Position numbers and translations under genes: made by a program
Notes under the pieces: model-generated
Database searches by the model: none
What the model saw: only the letters and a program-made list of their open reading frames with translations
Told to the model about the DNA's origin: nothing
Shown here: positions 8,026 to 15,205 of the stretch, piece by piece
Layout: each line of letters opens with the position of its first letter
Position numbering within the stretch: position 1 is the stretch's first letter
Source of the DNA: Streptomyces cacaoi
GTDB lineage: Bacteria; Actinomycetota; Actinomycetes; Streptomycetales; Streptomycetaceae
Length of the DNA: 38,984 nucleotides
Direction of reading: 5' to 3'
Assembly (NCBI RefSeq): GCF_006539165.1
Contig: NZ_BJMM01000054.1
Location: 1-38,984, forward strand

Positions 8026-9015
8026 TCACTTCACGTCGACGACGTCCACCGAGAAGACGACCCCGGACTTGAAGCGGTCGCGCTGCTGCTTCGGGAACTC
8101 GCTCTTCGGCACCGACATCACCACGCGGCTGCCGGCCTTGGCGCCCTTCAGCCCGTCCTTCCAGCCCGGGATCTGGGCCACCGGGATCTCCTGCGGAGCC
8201 CCGCCCTGTGCCCAGGTGTCGTCCAGCTGCTTGCCGCCCTTCCACAGCTTCGCGGTGAAGTTGGCGGTGACCGACTTGGTCTTGTCGGTGACCTCCTTGC
8301 CGTCACCCTCGATGATCGTCTCGCTGATCAGGTCGTCCGGCGCCTCCTCCTTGCCCTTGGGCATCTCGATGGAGGGCGCCTTGTTCTTCTCGATCTTGGT
8401 GGAGACCTTCGGCAGGTCGGGGTTCTGCGGCTTGTCCGTGGGCTTGCCGTCGATCGTGCTCGGCATGATCTTCTTCAGGTCCACGACGAAGACCAGGGTC
8501 GAGTCCCCCGGGATCGTCGGCGGCTGGCCCTGCTTGCCGTACGCCAGGTCCGGCGGGGCGACGATCTCGACACGGCTGCCGAGCTTCTTGCCCACCAGGG
8601 CCTCGTCCCAGCCCTTGATGACCTTGCCGGTGCCGAGCTGGAAGGTGGCCGGCTGCTTGCGCTTCCAGCTGTTGTCGAACTCCTTGCCGTTCCACAGCTG
8701 GCCGACGTAGTGCGCGTTCAGCGCGTCACCCTTCTTGACCTTCTGCCCGTCGCCCTCCTTGAGGACCTTGACCTTGAGGTCCTTGGGCGGGTCGCCCTCG
8801 CCCTTCTCGATCTTCGGCTGCTTGTCCAGCGACCCGCTGACGCCGGGAGGCGCGCCCTTGGCGTCGTCGGAGCCGTCGTCGGAACCGCAGGCGGCGGCCG
8901 ACGCGATCAGCAGCGGCACGGCGACGGCGGCGGCGGTGCGCCGCAGGGCCTTGCGGGAGAAGCGGGAGGAGGTGTGGGGGGTGCGAGGGGTCGAGTCCCC
9001 GGGGAGTTGCAACAT
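8026..9015 (-). CDS. FKBP-type peptidyl-prolyl isomerase lipoprotein with two FKBP domains
   Basis: A 329-residue exported protein. The N-terminus has a basic region (SRKALRRTAA), a hydrophobic core and a lipobox-like SAAAC, with Cys about 43 as the lipidation site, followed by a Ser/Asp-rich tether. The first FKBP domain (about 75-190) is canonical: LNAHYVGQLWNGKEFDNSW, TGKVIKGWDEALVGKKLG, PDLAYGKQG, GDSTLVFVVDLKKI. The second (about 215-329) keeps the fold (VTANFTAKLWKGGKQLDDTW, IPGWKDGLKGAKAGSRVVMSVP) but lacks the VIxGW and LAYG residues, so it is probably inactive or a chaperone domain. The ATG at 9015 has only a weak ribosome site. Likely role is folding of exported proteins at the outer membrane face. 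Confidence 0.88.
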   Translation of the reverse strand: MLQLPGDSTPRTPHTSSRFSRKALRRTAAAVAVPLLIASAAACGSDDGSDDAKGAPPGVSGSLDKQPKIEKGEGDPPKDLKVKVLKEGDGQKVKKGDALNAHYVGQLWNGKEFDNSWKRKQPATFQLGTGKVIKGWDEALVGKKLGSRVEIVAPPDLAYGKQGQPPTIPGDSTLVFVVDLKKIMPSTIDGKPTDKPQNPDLPKVSTKIEKNKAPSIEMPKGKEEAPDDLISETIIEGDGKEVTDKTKSVTANFTAKLWKGGKQLDDTWAQGGAPQEIPVAQIPGWKDGLKGAKAGSRVVMSVPKSEFPKQQRDRFKSGVVFSVDVVDVK

Positions 9016-9058
9016 GTGTCCACTCGTTGTTTTGAGGGGGTGTCCGGGCAGTTCTGAC

Positions 9059-9064
9059 AGCCTA
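9059..9064 (-). promoter_or_regulatory. Candidate -10 box for the FKBP lipoprotein unit
   Basis: TAGGCT on the minus strand (9064-9059) fits TAnnnT and would give a leader of about 37 nt. The upstream element at the RecA-NDp spacing reads GTGCCGGGA, with one mismatch in the TGTCRG core, so it is only a poor candidate for PafBC control. Confidence 0.3.
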
Positions 9065-9114
9065 CGGCCACCTCCCGGCACCCTGGCCACCCACGACACG
9101 TAAGGACCCCGCCA

Positions 9115-9137
9115 CGCGTCAACATGTGCTTGACGCG
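9115..9137. promoter_or_regulatory. Perfect 8-bp dyad, operator-like
   Basis: CGCGTCAA at 9115-9122 and its exact complement TTGACGCG at 9130-9137 flank a 7-bp spacer. It lies about 100 bp upstream of the FKBP lipoprotein start, and on the minus strand the inner half supplies a TTGACG -35-like box. The symmetry and 15-bp centre spacing suit a dimeric regulator, but the protein is unknown. Confidence 0.4.
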
Positions 9138-9140
9138 GAA

Positions 9141-9187
9141 CGGCGCGGGGCCCCGGGACCGTCCCGTCCCGTGGTGTCCCCGCGCCG
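9141..9187 (-). terminator. Candidate terminator of the pafA unit
   Basis: Arms CGGCGCGGGG (9141-9150) and CCCCGCGCCG (9178-9187) are perfectly complementary over 10 bp, and the loop contains a further GGGAC/GTCCC pairing. It lies 47 bp after the pafA stop codon. No T-run follows, which is common among Streptomyces terminators but lowers certainty. Confidence 0.45.
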
Positions 9188-9233
9188 TCACACCGTGTGC
9201 GGCGGGTAGTGCGCCGCCGGAGCGCGCTGAGGC

Positions 9234-10595
9234 TCACATGCCCGCGATGAGCTTCTCCACGCGTTCGTCGACCGAGCGGAAGGGGTCCTTGCACAGCACC
9301 GTGCGCTGCGCCTGGTCGTTGAGCTTCAGATGCACCCAGTCGACGGTGAAGTCCCTGCGCTGCTCCTGGGCCCGGCGGATGAAGTCCCCGCGCAGCCTCG
9401 CGCGCGTGGTCTGCGGGGGGATCGACTTGCCCTCGAAGATCTTCAGGTCGTTGCAGATCCGGGCCGCCCTGCCGCCGCGCTCCAGCAGGTAGTACAGCCC
9501 ACGGCGCCGGTGGATGTCGTGGTAGGCGAGGTCTATCTGCGCGATGCGCGGGTGCGACATGGTGATGTTGTTCTTGTTCCGGTACCGCTCGATGAGCTGG
9601 TACTTCATCACCCAGTCGATCTCGGTGTTGATCCTGTCCAGCTCCTGGGTGCGGATGGCCTCCAGCGAGCGCCCCCACAGCTCCAGCACCTGCTCGACCC
9701 GGCCCGTGCGGATGCCGCGGCGGTCGCAGAAGTCCAGGGCCTTGTCGAAGTACTCCTGCTGCACCTCCAGCGCGGACGCCTCACGGCCGCTGGCCAGCCG
9801 CACCTTGCGCCGGCCCGTGGTGTCGTGGCTGACCTCCCGGATGGCCCGGATCGGGTTCTCCAGCGTGAGGTCCCGCATCACGGTGCCCGCCTCGATCATG
9901 CGCAGCACCAGGTCGGTGGCGCCGACCTTGAGCAGCATGGTCGTCTCGGACATGTTGGAGTCGCCGACGATGACGTGCAGCCGGCGGTAGCGCTCGGCGT
10001 CGGCGTGCGGCTCGTCGCGGGTGTTGATGATCGGGCGGGAGCGGGTCGTCGCCGAGCTGACGCCCTCCCAGATGTGCTCGGCGCGCTGGCTGACGCAGTA
10101 GACGGCGCCGCGCGGCGTCTGGAGCACCTTGCCGGCGCCGCACACCAGCTGCCGCGTCACCAGGAACGGGATGAGCACATCGGCCAGCCGCGAGAACTCC
10201 CCGTGCCGGGCCACGAGATAGTTCTCGTGGCAGCCGTAGGAGTTGCCCGCCGAGTCGGTGTTGTTCTTGAAGAGATAGACGTCGCCCGCGATGCCCTCCT
10301 CGTGCAGGCGGCGTTCGGCGTCGACGAGAAGACCTTCGAGGATGCGCTCACCGGACTTGTCGTGGGTGACCAGTTCGGTCACGCTGTCGCACTCCGGAGT
10401 GGCGTATTCCGGGTGCGAACCCACGTCCAGGTACAGGCGCGCGCCGTTCCGCAGAAAGACGTTGCTGCTGCGGCCCCATGACACAACACGGCGGAAGAGG
10501 TACCGCGCCACTTCGTCGGGGGACAGACGGCGCTGTCCCCGGAACGTGCATGTGACGCCGTACTCGTTCTCCAGCCCGAAGATTCGGCGGTCCAT
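9234..10595 (-). CDS. pafA: Pup--protein ligase PafA
   Basis: PafA is a 453-residue glutamine synthetase-like ligase. It uses ATP to phosphorylate the C-terminal Glu of deamidated Pup and then joins it to a substrate lysine. Conserved features are the start MDRRIFGLENEYGVTC with the metal-binding Glu of LENEYG, the LYLDVGSHPEYATPE loop, the YLFKNNTDSAGNSYGCHENYL segment, RPIINTRDEPHADAERYRRLHVI, and the C-terminal small domain. Length is typical. It begins 9 bp after the MFS transporter stop. No Shine-Dalgarno sequence precedes the ATG, but TAATGT ends 6 bp before it, so it may also have its own leaderless transcript. It is separated from prcBA-pup-dop-arc by the transporter and a LacI gene. 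Confidence 0.97.
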   Translation of the reverse strand: MDRRIFGLENEYGVTCTFRGQRRLSPDEVARYLFRRVVSWGRSSNVFLRNGARLYLDVGSHPEYATPECDSVTELVTHDKSGERILEGLLVDAERRLHEEGIAGDVYLFKNNTDSAGNSYGCHENYLVARHGEFSRLADVLIPFLVTRQLVCGAGKVLQTPRGAVYCVSQRAEHIWEGVSSATTRSRPIINTRDEPHADAERYRRLHVIVGDSNMSETTMLLKVGATDLVLRMIEAGTVMRDLTLENPIRAIREVSHDTTGRRKVRLASGREASALEVQQEYFDKALDFCDRRGIRTGRVEQVLELWGRSLEAIRTQELDRINTEIDWVMKYQLIERYRNKNNITMSHPRIAQIDLAYHDIHRRRGLYYLLERGGRAARICNDLKIFEGKSIPPQTTRARLRGDFIRRAQEQRRDFTVDWVHLKLNDQAQRTVLCKDPFRSVDERVEKLIAGM

Positions 10596-10601
10596 GACTG
10601 A

Positions 10602-10630
10602 ACATTACGCCCGATGGCCTGATCTGAAAC
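10602..10630 (-). promoter_or_regulatory. Candidate promoter for leaderless pafA mRNA
   Basis: On the minus strand GTTTCA (10630-10625), a 17-bp spacer and TAATGT (10607-10602) end 6 bp before the A of the pafA ATG, so transcription would begin at the start codon. The TAA of the -10 box is also the transporter stop codon. The -35 is weak (three of six consensus bases). Confidence 0.4.
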
Positions 10631-11900
10631 CGGGTTCGGCGGCACCGTTCCGATCGTTTTCGGCACCTTCGGCGGGGGTTGACACACCGCCGGGACCTGC
10701 GGTGAGGCCCCCGGCGACCGCCGCGTCCGGGGGCCTGAGCGCGGGCGCGGCGAGCAGCAGCACGAGCAGCGCGCAGGCGCCCGCGAGCCCCGGCAGCGCG
10801 AAGCCCCACGCCGTGCCGCCCCGCTCGACGACCGGGCCCGCGACGGCCGTTCCCAGCGAGGAGCCCACCATGAAGGTGGTGACGAGCCAGGAGAACGCCT
10901 CCGTCACCGTGCCGCGCGGCGCGTGCCGGTCCACGACGACGAACGCGCACGCCAGCGAGGGCGCGAGGAACAGCCCTGCCACGGCCGCCAGTCCGGTCAT
11001 GGCGACGGCTCCGGGCCTCAGCAGCAGCGGGACGTAGCAGACGGCGAGGAGCGCCACGAGCACGGTCAGCCGCCGCTCCGGCGTCCCCGTCCACTGCCGC
11101 GCCCCGTACACGGTCCCGCCGACGAGGCCGCCGAGCCCCAGCCCGGCGAGCAGCCAGCCGTACGCCGTCTCGCCGCCGTGGCCGTCGGCGTAGGAGACAC
11201 CGGCGACGTTGATGGAGCCGATCGCCGCGCCCACGCACAGATAGGCGCCCAGCAGCGCGAGCAGCCCCGGCGAGCGCAGGGCTCCGAGCCAGTGCGCCTC
11301 GCGCTCCTGGGAGCGCCACCGGCGCGAGGGCTCGGAGATCACCACCGACAGCGCGCCCAGCACGCCCAGTCCGTTGGCGAGCAGCAGCGCCGCACGCTCC
11401 GACCACAGCGCCACGCTGCCGGTGACGAGCAACGGGCCGACGGTGAACATGACTTCCTGGGCGACCGCGTCCATCGCGTACGCGGTGTGCACGCTCTTCT
11501 CCTCGCGCAGCACGCTCGGCCACAGTGCGCGCAGGCCGCCCTCCAGCGGCGGTGTGGTCAGCCCCGCGAGCGCGACGGACACCCAGGGCAGCACGGCCGC
11601 CTCCGGGTCGCCGCACGCGAACACCGCCATGGCCAGCGCCGAGACGACGGCACCCGGCAGTTGGACGCGGGGCTGCCCGTACAGGTCCACGAGCCGGCCG
11701 AGCAGCGGCTGGCCGACGGCGTTCGTCACGCCGTACACCGCCGCCAGCGCCCCGGCCAGGCTGTACGAGCCACCGGCCGCCCGCACGTACAGCACGATCG
11801 CGATGGGCGCCACCGCGTTCGGCAGCCGGCCCACCAGCGTCCCCACCAGCAGCCGCGCCGCGTGGCGCGTCCGCAGGATCTCCCCGTACCCGGACGCCAT
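10605..11900 (-). CDS. Major facilitator superfamily transporter
   Basis: A 431-residue integral membrane protein with about 12 hydrophobic spans and the MFS loop signature between spans 2 and 3 (GVTNAVGQPLLGRLVDLYGQPRV, with GRLVDLYGQPR as motif A-like). It starts with a hydrophilic MASGYGEILRTRHAARLL segment. The ATG at 11900 follows GGGGAGGGGGG. The substrate is unknown; drug/proton antiport or sugar export would both fit. It is divergent from a LacI-family regulator over a 114-bp gap containing a dyad, and pafA begins 9 bp downstream, so the transporter and the Pup ligase are probably co-transcribed at least part of the time. Divergence beside a LacI protein is the usual arrangement of a regulator and its target transporter. 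Confidence 0.85.
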   Translation of the reverse strand: MASGYGEILRTRHAARLLVGTLVGRLPNAVAPIAIVLYVRAAGGSYSLAGALAAVYGVTNAVGQPLLGRLVDLYGQPRVQLPGAVVSALAMAVFACGDPEAAVLPWVSVALAGLTTPPLEGGLRALWPSVLREEKSVHTAYAMDAVAQEVMFTVGPLLVTGSVALWSERAALLLANGLGVLGALSVVISEPSRRWRSQEREAHWLGALRSPGLLALLGAYLCVGAAIGSINVAGVSYADGHGGETAYGWLLAGLGLGGLVGGTVYGARQWTGTPERRLTVLVALLAVCYVPLLLRPGAVAMTGLAAVAGLFLAPSLACAFVVVDRHAPRGTVTEAFSWLVTTFMVGSSLGTAVAGPVVERGGTAWGFALPGLAGACALLVLLLAAPALRPPDAAVAGGLTAGPGGVSTPAEGAENDRNGAAEPGFRSGHRA

Positions 11901-11934
11901 GCGTACCCCCCTCCCCCGCTCCCGCGGGCACGTT

Positions 11935-11962
11935 GTACGTATAACGAGCGGCTCATACGTAC
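11935..11962. promoter_or_regulatory. Operator-like dyad between the MFS-pafA unit and the LacI gene
   Basis: GTACGTAT (11935-11942) and its exact complement ATACGTAC (11955-11962) are separated by 12 bp. The site is centred in the divergent intergenic region, about 35 bp from the transporter ATG and 50-70 bp from the regulator start. Position and symmetry suggest binding by the adjacent LacI-family protein, giving autoregulation and control of the transporter-pafA unit. The spacing is wider than the usual compact LacI operator, so another regulator is possible. Confidence 0.5.
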
Positions 11963-12014
11963 CATGTGCCTGACCGCGAGTCCATCGGGTTCCGCGCGAC
12001 GACCGGGAGGAAGA

Positions 12015-13154
12015 GTGGCCGTGCCACAGCGGGACGCGGCGGGTCCGCGCCCCACCAGCCGCGACGTCGCACACGCGGCCGGCGTCTCGCAGGCCACGGT
12101 CTCGCTCGTCCTCGGCGACAAATGGCGCGGACGCGTCGCCGAACCCACGGCCGAGCGGGTCCGCGCCGCCGCCCGCACGCTCGGCTACCGCCCCAATCTG
12201 GCCGCACGCAGCCTGCGCACCGGGCACACCCGCACGGCGCTGCTCGTCGTCCCGGCGCTCACCAACGACTTCTTCGCCGGGGTCTACACGGGCGCCGTCG
12301 AGGTCGCCTCGGCGCACGGTTTCGGCCTGGTGCTCTACCCCTCGCCCACGGGCATCGCGCCCGCGCGCGACCCGTTCGCCTCCGCACGGGCGGCGCTGGA
12401 CGGCGTGATCGCCTCCTCCATGGCCGTGGAGTCCCTCGCGGAACTGCGCGCCGGCGGGCTGCCGCTGGTGATGCTGGACAGCGACGCCTCGGACACCGCG
12501 ACCGTCAACTTCGACATCGCGGACGGCATGCGCCAGGTCGCCCGCCATCTGCTGGCGCTGGGCCACCGCCGCATCGCCCACGTGGCCTCCGCCGTGGACT
12601 CCTGGACGTTCGCGGTCCGCGCCCGCGCCCTCGCCGGGGCGGTGGCCGGATCCGGCGCCCGGCTCGTGCGCACGGAGCGCTGCGAACTGTCCGTCCCCGG
12701 CGGCCTGGCGGCGGCCACGCGCGCGCTCGCGGGTGTGCCGGGCCCCGACGCGCCCACGGCTCTGGTGTGCGACGACGATCTGCTGGCCGCCGGCGCGCTC
12801 AAGGCCGCACGCCGGCTCGGGCTGCGCGTACCCGAGGACGTGTCGGTCACCGGCTTCGACGATCTGGCGCTGGCCCGCGCCGTGGAGCCGGAGCTGACGA
12901 CACTGCGACTGCCCGCCGCGGACATGGGAGCGGCCGGAATGCGGGCCCTGCTGGCCGAACTGGCGGAACGCCCGGGGTCGTCGGGCCCGTCAGCGGCCCC
13001 GGCAGCGACGCCGACGGCGGCCTCCGCCTCCTCGGCACCGTCCGCCCCGCACGACGCGGAGGCCCCGGAGAGCGAAAAGGAGGGCGGCCGGGAGACGGTG
13101 CTCCCGGTCACCCTCCTTGCCCGTGCTTCGACGGGTCCGCCACCGACGCCCTGA
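12015..13154 (+). CDS. LacI-family transcriptional regulator
   Basis: A 379-residue regulator. The N-terminal helix-turn-helix and hinge helix are clear (TSRDVAHAAGVSQATVSLVL, then RVRAAARTLGYRPNLAARSL). A periplasmic-binding-protein-like sensor domain follows (TALLVVPALTNDFFAGVYTG, HRRIAHVAS, ALVCDDDLLAAGAL, EDVSVTGFDDLALARAVEPELTTL). The last 60 or so residues are a Ser/Ala/Pro-rich insertion (SSGPSAAPAATPTAASASSAPS) before a final LPVTLLARAST strand, longer than the family norm of about 340. GTG at 12015 or 12021 can start it; GGGAGG lies just upstream. The ligand is unknown. It is divergent from the MFS-pafA unit and convergent with prcA, whose stop lies 27 bp away. Confidence 0.92.
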   Translation: MAVPQRDAAGPRPTSRDVAHAAGVSQATVSLVLGDKWRGRVAEPTAERVRAAARTLGYRPNLAARSLRTGHTRTALLVVPALTNDFFAGVYTGAVEVASAHGFGLVLYPSPTGIAPARDPFASARAALDGVIASSMAVESLAELRAGGLPLVMLDSDASDTATVNFDIADGMRQVARHLLALGHRRIAHVASAVDSWTFAVRARALAGAVAGSGARLVRTERCELSVPGGLAAATRALAGVPGPDAPTALVCDDDLLAAGALKAARRLGLRVPEDVSVTGFDDLALARAVEPELTTLRLPAADMGAAGMRALLAELAERPGSSGPSAAPAATPTAASASSAPSAPHDAEAPESEKEGGRETVLPVTLLARASTGPPPTP

Positions 13155-13181
13155 GACGGCGGTGCACGGCGCCGGCACGGG

Positions 13182-13976
13182 CTACGACTCGCCGTCCTCC
13201 CCGGTGCCCTCTCCGGAGGTGTCCTCGGCGCCCGAGGCGGCCGAAGAAGAGCCCGAGGAAGAGCCGGAGGACGAGGAGCCCTCCTCCAGCAGCCGGGTCA
13301 CCTGGGCGGCCGGGACGCGCTTGAACTTGCGCTTCTGCGGACGCGTGCGGTCCAGCACCGCGACCTCCAACTGCTCGGCGGTCAGCGTGCGTTCGCTGCC
13401 GTTGCTGTCCCGCCCGAGTGCCTCGGCACCCAGCCGCAGCGCCTCGCCCAGCGACATGCCCTCGCGGTGCCGCTGGTCCATGTAGCTGCCGATCGGGTCC
13501 GAGTTGCCGCCGACCGCGACCGATCCGTGCTCGTCCACGATCGAACCGTCGTGCGGCAGCCGGTAGATCTGGTCGTCCTCCGGGGCAGCGCCCACCTCCG
13601 CAACGATCAGCTCCACCTCGTACGGCTTCTCCGAGTTGGCCGAGAAGATGGTGCCCAGCGTCTGGGCGTAGACGTTCGCGAGTCCGCGCGCGGTCACGTC
13701 CTCGCGGTCGTAGGTGTACCCGCGCAGATCCGCGTAACGGACGCCGCCGATACGGAGGTTCTCGAACTCGTTGTACTTGCCGACCGCGGCGAACGCGATC
13801 CGGTCGTAGATCTCGCTGACCTTGTGGAGCGCGCGCGAGGGGTTCTCGGCGACGAACACGATGCCGTCCGCGTACTGCAACACGACCACACTGCGACCGC
13901 GTGCGATGCCCTTGCGGGCGTACTCCGCGCGGTCGGCCATTGCCTGCTGGGGTGACACATAGAACGGCGTCGACAC
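13182..13976 (-). CDS. prcA: 20S proteasome alpha subunit
   Basis: PrcA forms the outer heptameric rings of the bacterial 20S proteasome and gates substrate entry. The 264-residue product has the family start MSTPFYVSPQQAMADRAEYARKGIARGRS (here read in two parts: the gating N-terminus and the YARKGIARGR helix H0), then the Ntn-hydrolase fold without a catalytic Thr (VVVLQYADGIVFVAENPS, RLPHDGSIVDEHGSVAVGG). After the fold, a tail of about 35 residues is almost pure Ser, Gly, Glu and Ala; the gated C-terminus of other PrcA proteins ends earlier or is shorter. GTG at 13976 is the conventional start. It lies 34 bp after prcB, in one transcription unit. Confidence 0.96.
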   Translation of the reverse strand: MSTPFYVSPQQAMADRAEYARKGIARGRSVVVLQYADGIVFVAENPSRALHKVSEIYDRIAFAAVGKYNEFENLRIGGVRYADLRGYTYDREDVTARGLANVYAQTLGTIFSANSEKPYEVELIVAEVGAAPEDDQIYRLPHDGSIVDEHGSVAVGGNSDPIGSYMDQRHREGMSLGEALRLGAEALGRDSNGSERTLTAEQLEVAVLDRTRPQKRKFKRVPAAQVTRLLEEGSSSSGSSSGSSSAASGAEDTSGEGTGEDGES

Positions 13977-14010
13977 CGGCTATCCGTCCCTTCCTGTCCG
14001 TATGAGCGTC

Positions 14011-14856
14011 TTAGGAGACAGGGGCCTGCGGCCCGTTGGGCAGCTGGAGACGGCCCTCGTAGACGGCCCGCGCCAGCTCGGAGACCTCCTCCTCGCCCAG
14101 CCTGCGGTAACCGTCCTCGGTGATCACCGAGACGACCGGGTAGATACGGCGGGTCATGTCCGGGCCGCCGGTGGCCGAGTCGTCGTCCGCGGCATCGTAG
14201 AGGGCCTGGATGACCACCGTGGCGGCCTGCTGCTCCGAGAGGTCCTCGCGGTAGAGCTTCTTGAGCGAGCCACGCGCGAACACCGAGCCGGAGCCGACGC
14301 CGGCGAAGCCCAGCTCCTCCGAACGCCCGCCCGTGACGTCGTAGGAGAAGATCCGGCCCTTGCGCCGCTCCACGTCGTACCCGGCGAACAGCGGGACGAC
14401 GGCCAGCCCCTGGAGGGCCATGCCGAGATTGCTGCGGATCATCGTCGAGAGGCGGTTCGCCTTGCCCTCCAGGGAGAGCGTCGAGCCCTCGACCTTCTCG
14501 AAGTGCTCCAGTTCGAGCTGGAAGAGCTTCACCATCTCGGTGGCGAGCCCGGCCGTGCCGGCGATGCCCACGGCCGAGAACTCGTCGGCCGGAAAGACCT
14601 TCTCGATGTCGCGCTGCGCGATGACGTTGCCCATCGTCGCCCGCCGGTCTCCTGCGAGCACCACCCCGCCGGAGAAGGCGATGGCCACGATCGTCGTGCC
14701 GTGCGGCGCCTGGACGGCGCCCTCCACCGGCGGCAGCGCCCTGTTGCCGGGCAGCTGATCGGGCGCGTGCGCGGACAGGAAGTCCATGAACGACGACGAT
14801 CCCGGCGTCAGGAAGGCAGCAGGTAGACGCCCGGTGCTACGAGTTTCGGCTTCCAC
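14011..14856 (-). CDS. prcB: 20S proteasome beta subunit (catalytic)
   Basis: PrcB forms the inner rings and carries the catalytic N-terminal threonine. The 281-residue precursor has a 53-residue propeptide (RSTGRLPAAFLTPGSSSF and onwards) that ends at HG before Thr54 of TTIVAIAFSGG; autocleavage there exposes the nucleophile. Other active-site features are DRRATMG and Lys within RDIEKVFPADEF. The GTG at 14856 is chosen because GAAGGA lies 5 nt upstream and the N-terminus fits the family. Its first 49 bp overlap the 3' end of a decayed endonuclease VII-like gene in another frame. prcA follows at 34 bp, so the subunits are made together. Confidence 0.97.
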   Translation of the reverse strand: MEAETRSTGRLPAAFLTPGSSSFMDFLSAHAPDQLPGNRALPPVEGAVQAPHGTTIVAIAFSGGVVLAGDRRATMGNVIAQRDIEKVFPADEFSAVGIAGTAGLATEMVKLFQLELEHFEKVEGSTLSLEGKANRLSTMIRSNLGMALQGLAVVPLFAGYDVERRKGRIFSYDVTGGRSEELGFAGVGSGSVFARGSLKKLYREDLSEQQAATVVIQALYDAADDDSATGGPDMTRRIYPVVSVITEDGYRRLGEEEVSELARAVYEGRLQLPNGPQAPVS

Positions 14857-15010
14857 ACGTTTCCTTCCACATAGGCGGTCGCATGCCGACTGGCGTGCGG
14901 CCGGTCCTCGAACTGCCCCAGCGCTGCGTGACAGCTGAAGCACGTACGCTCCGGACCCTACCTGCCCCGTGATCGCGAGCCACATGCTCCGGCGAATGCG
15001 GCGGTTGCCG
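14808..15010 (-). pseudogene. Decayed endonuclease VII-like (His-Me finger) gene, 3' remnant
   Basis: On the minus strand two frames together rebuild the C-terminal part of an endonuclease VII-type nuclease. One frame gives PEHVARDHGAGRVRSVR (14992-14942), resembling the family's EHVDHDHxTGRVRG active-site segment. A +1 shift near 14943 leads into CFSCHAALGQFEDRP and then AYVEGNVWKPKLVAPGVY with a TGA at 14808. The active-site DHDH reads ARDH, and no intact start or N-terminal zinc motif is found upstream. The stop overlaps the prcB start by 49 bp, matching a conserved pup-endoVII-prcB order as I recall it in Streptomyces. The rebuilding is by eye; a sequencing indel could explain the shift but not the missing N-terminus. 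Confidence 0.72.
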
Positions 15011-15122
15011 AACGGGCCGGACCCGCCGGATCCGCCGAACTCGCTACCGTGCGGGGCCTGTAGCATGCCGCGGCCGCTTTCGCCCGCGGTGCGCGCCCGA
15101 CGGGCCGGTGAGCCGGGATGAC

Positions 15123-15187
15123 GATGGCGCTGTGGTTCCGCCCTTTCGAAGACGCCTCGCTGCGCGAGGGAGAACCACAACGCCATC
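15123..15187 (-). repeat. Long imperfect inverted repeat between pup and prcB (attenuator candidate)
   Basis: Outer arms 15123-15138 and 15172-15187 pair over 16 bp with one mismatch (C30/A80 on the plus strand) that becomes a G-U pair in RNA from the minus strand. Inside, 15155-15160 and 15164-15169 form a second 6-bp hairpin (CCTCGC/GCGAGG). It begins 18 bp after the pup stop codon, so pup mRNA would fold into a two-part hairpin there. There is no T-run. It may partly terminate or protect pup mRNA before prcBA. Confidence 0.55.
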
Positions 15188-15205
15188 CGCGTTCACATGT
15201 ATGGA

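Noticed and set aside
9059..9085. RecA-NDp motif upstream of the FKBP lipoprotein (TGCCGG, 10 bp, TAGGCT)
   Set aside because: The spacing fits but the invariant TGTC core has T to C; in GC-rich DNA this is likely chance.
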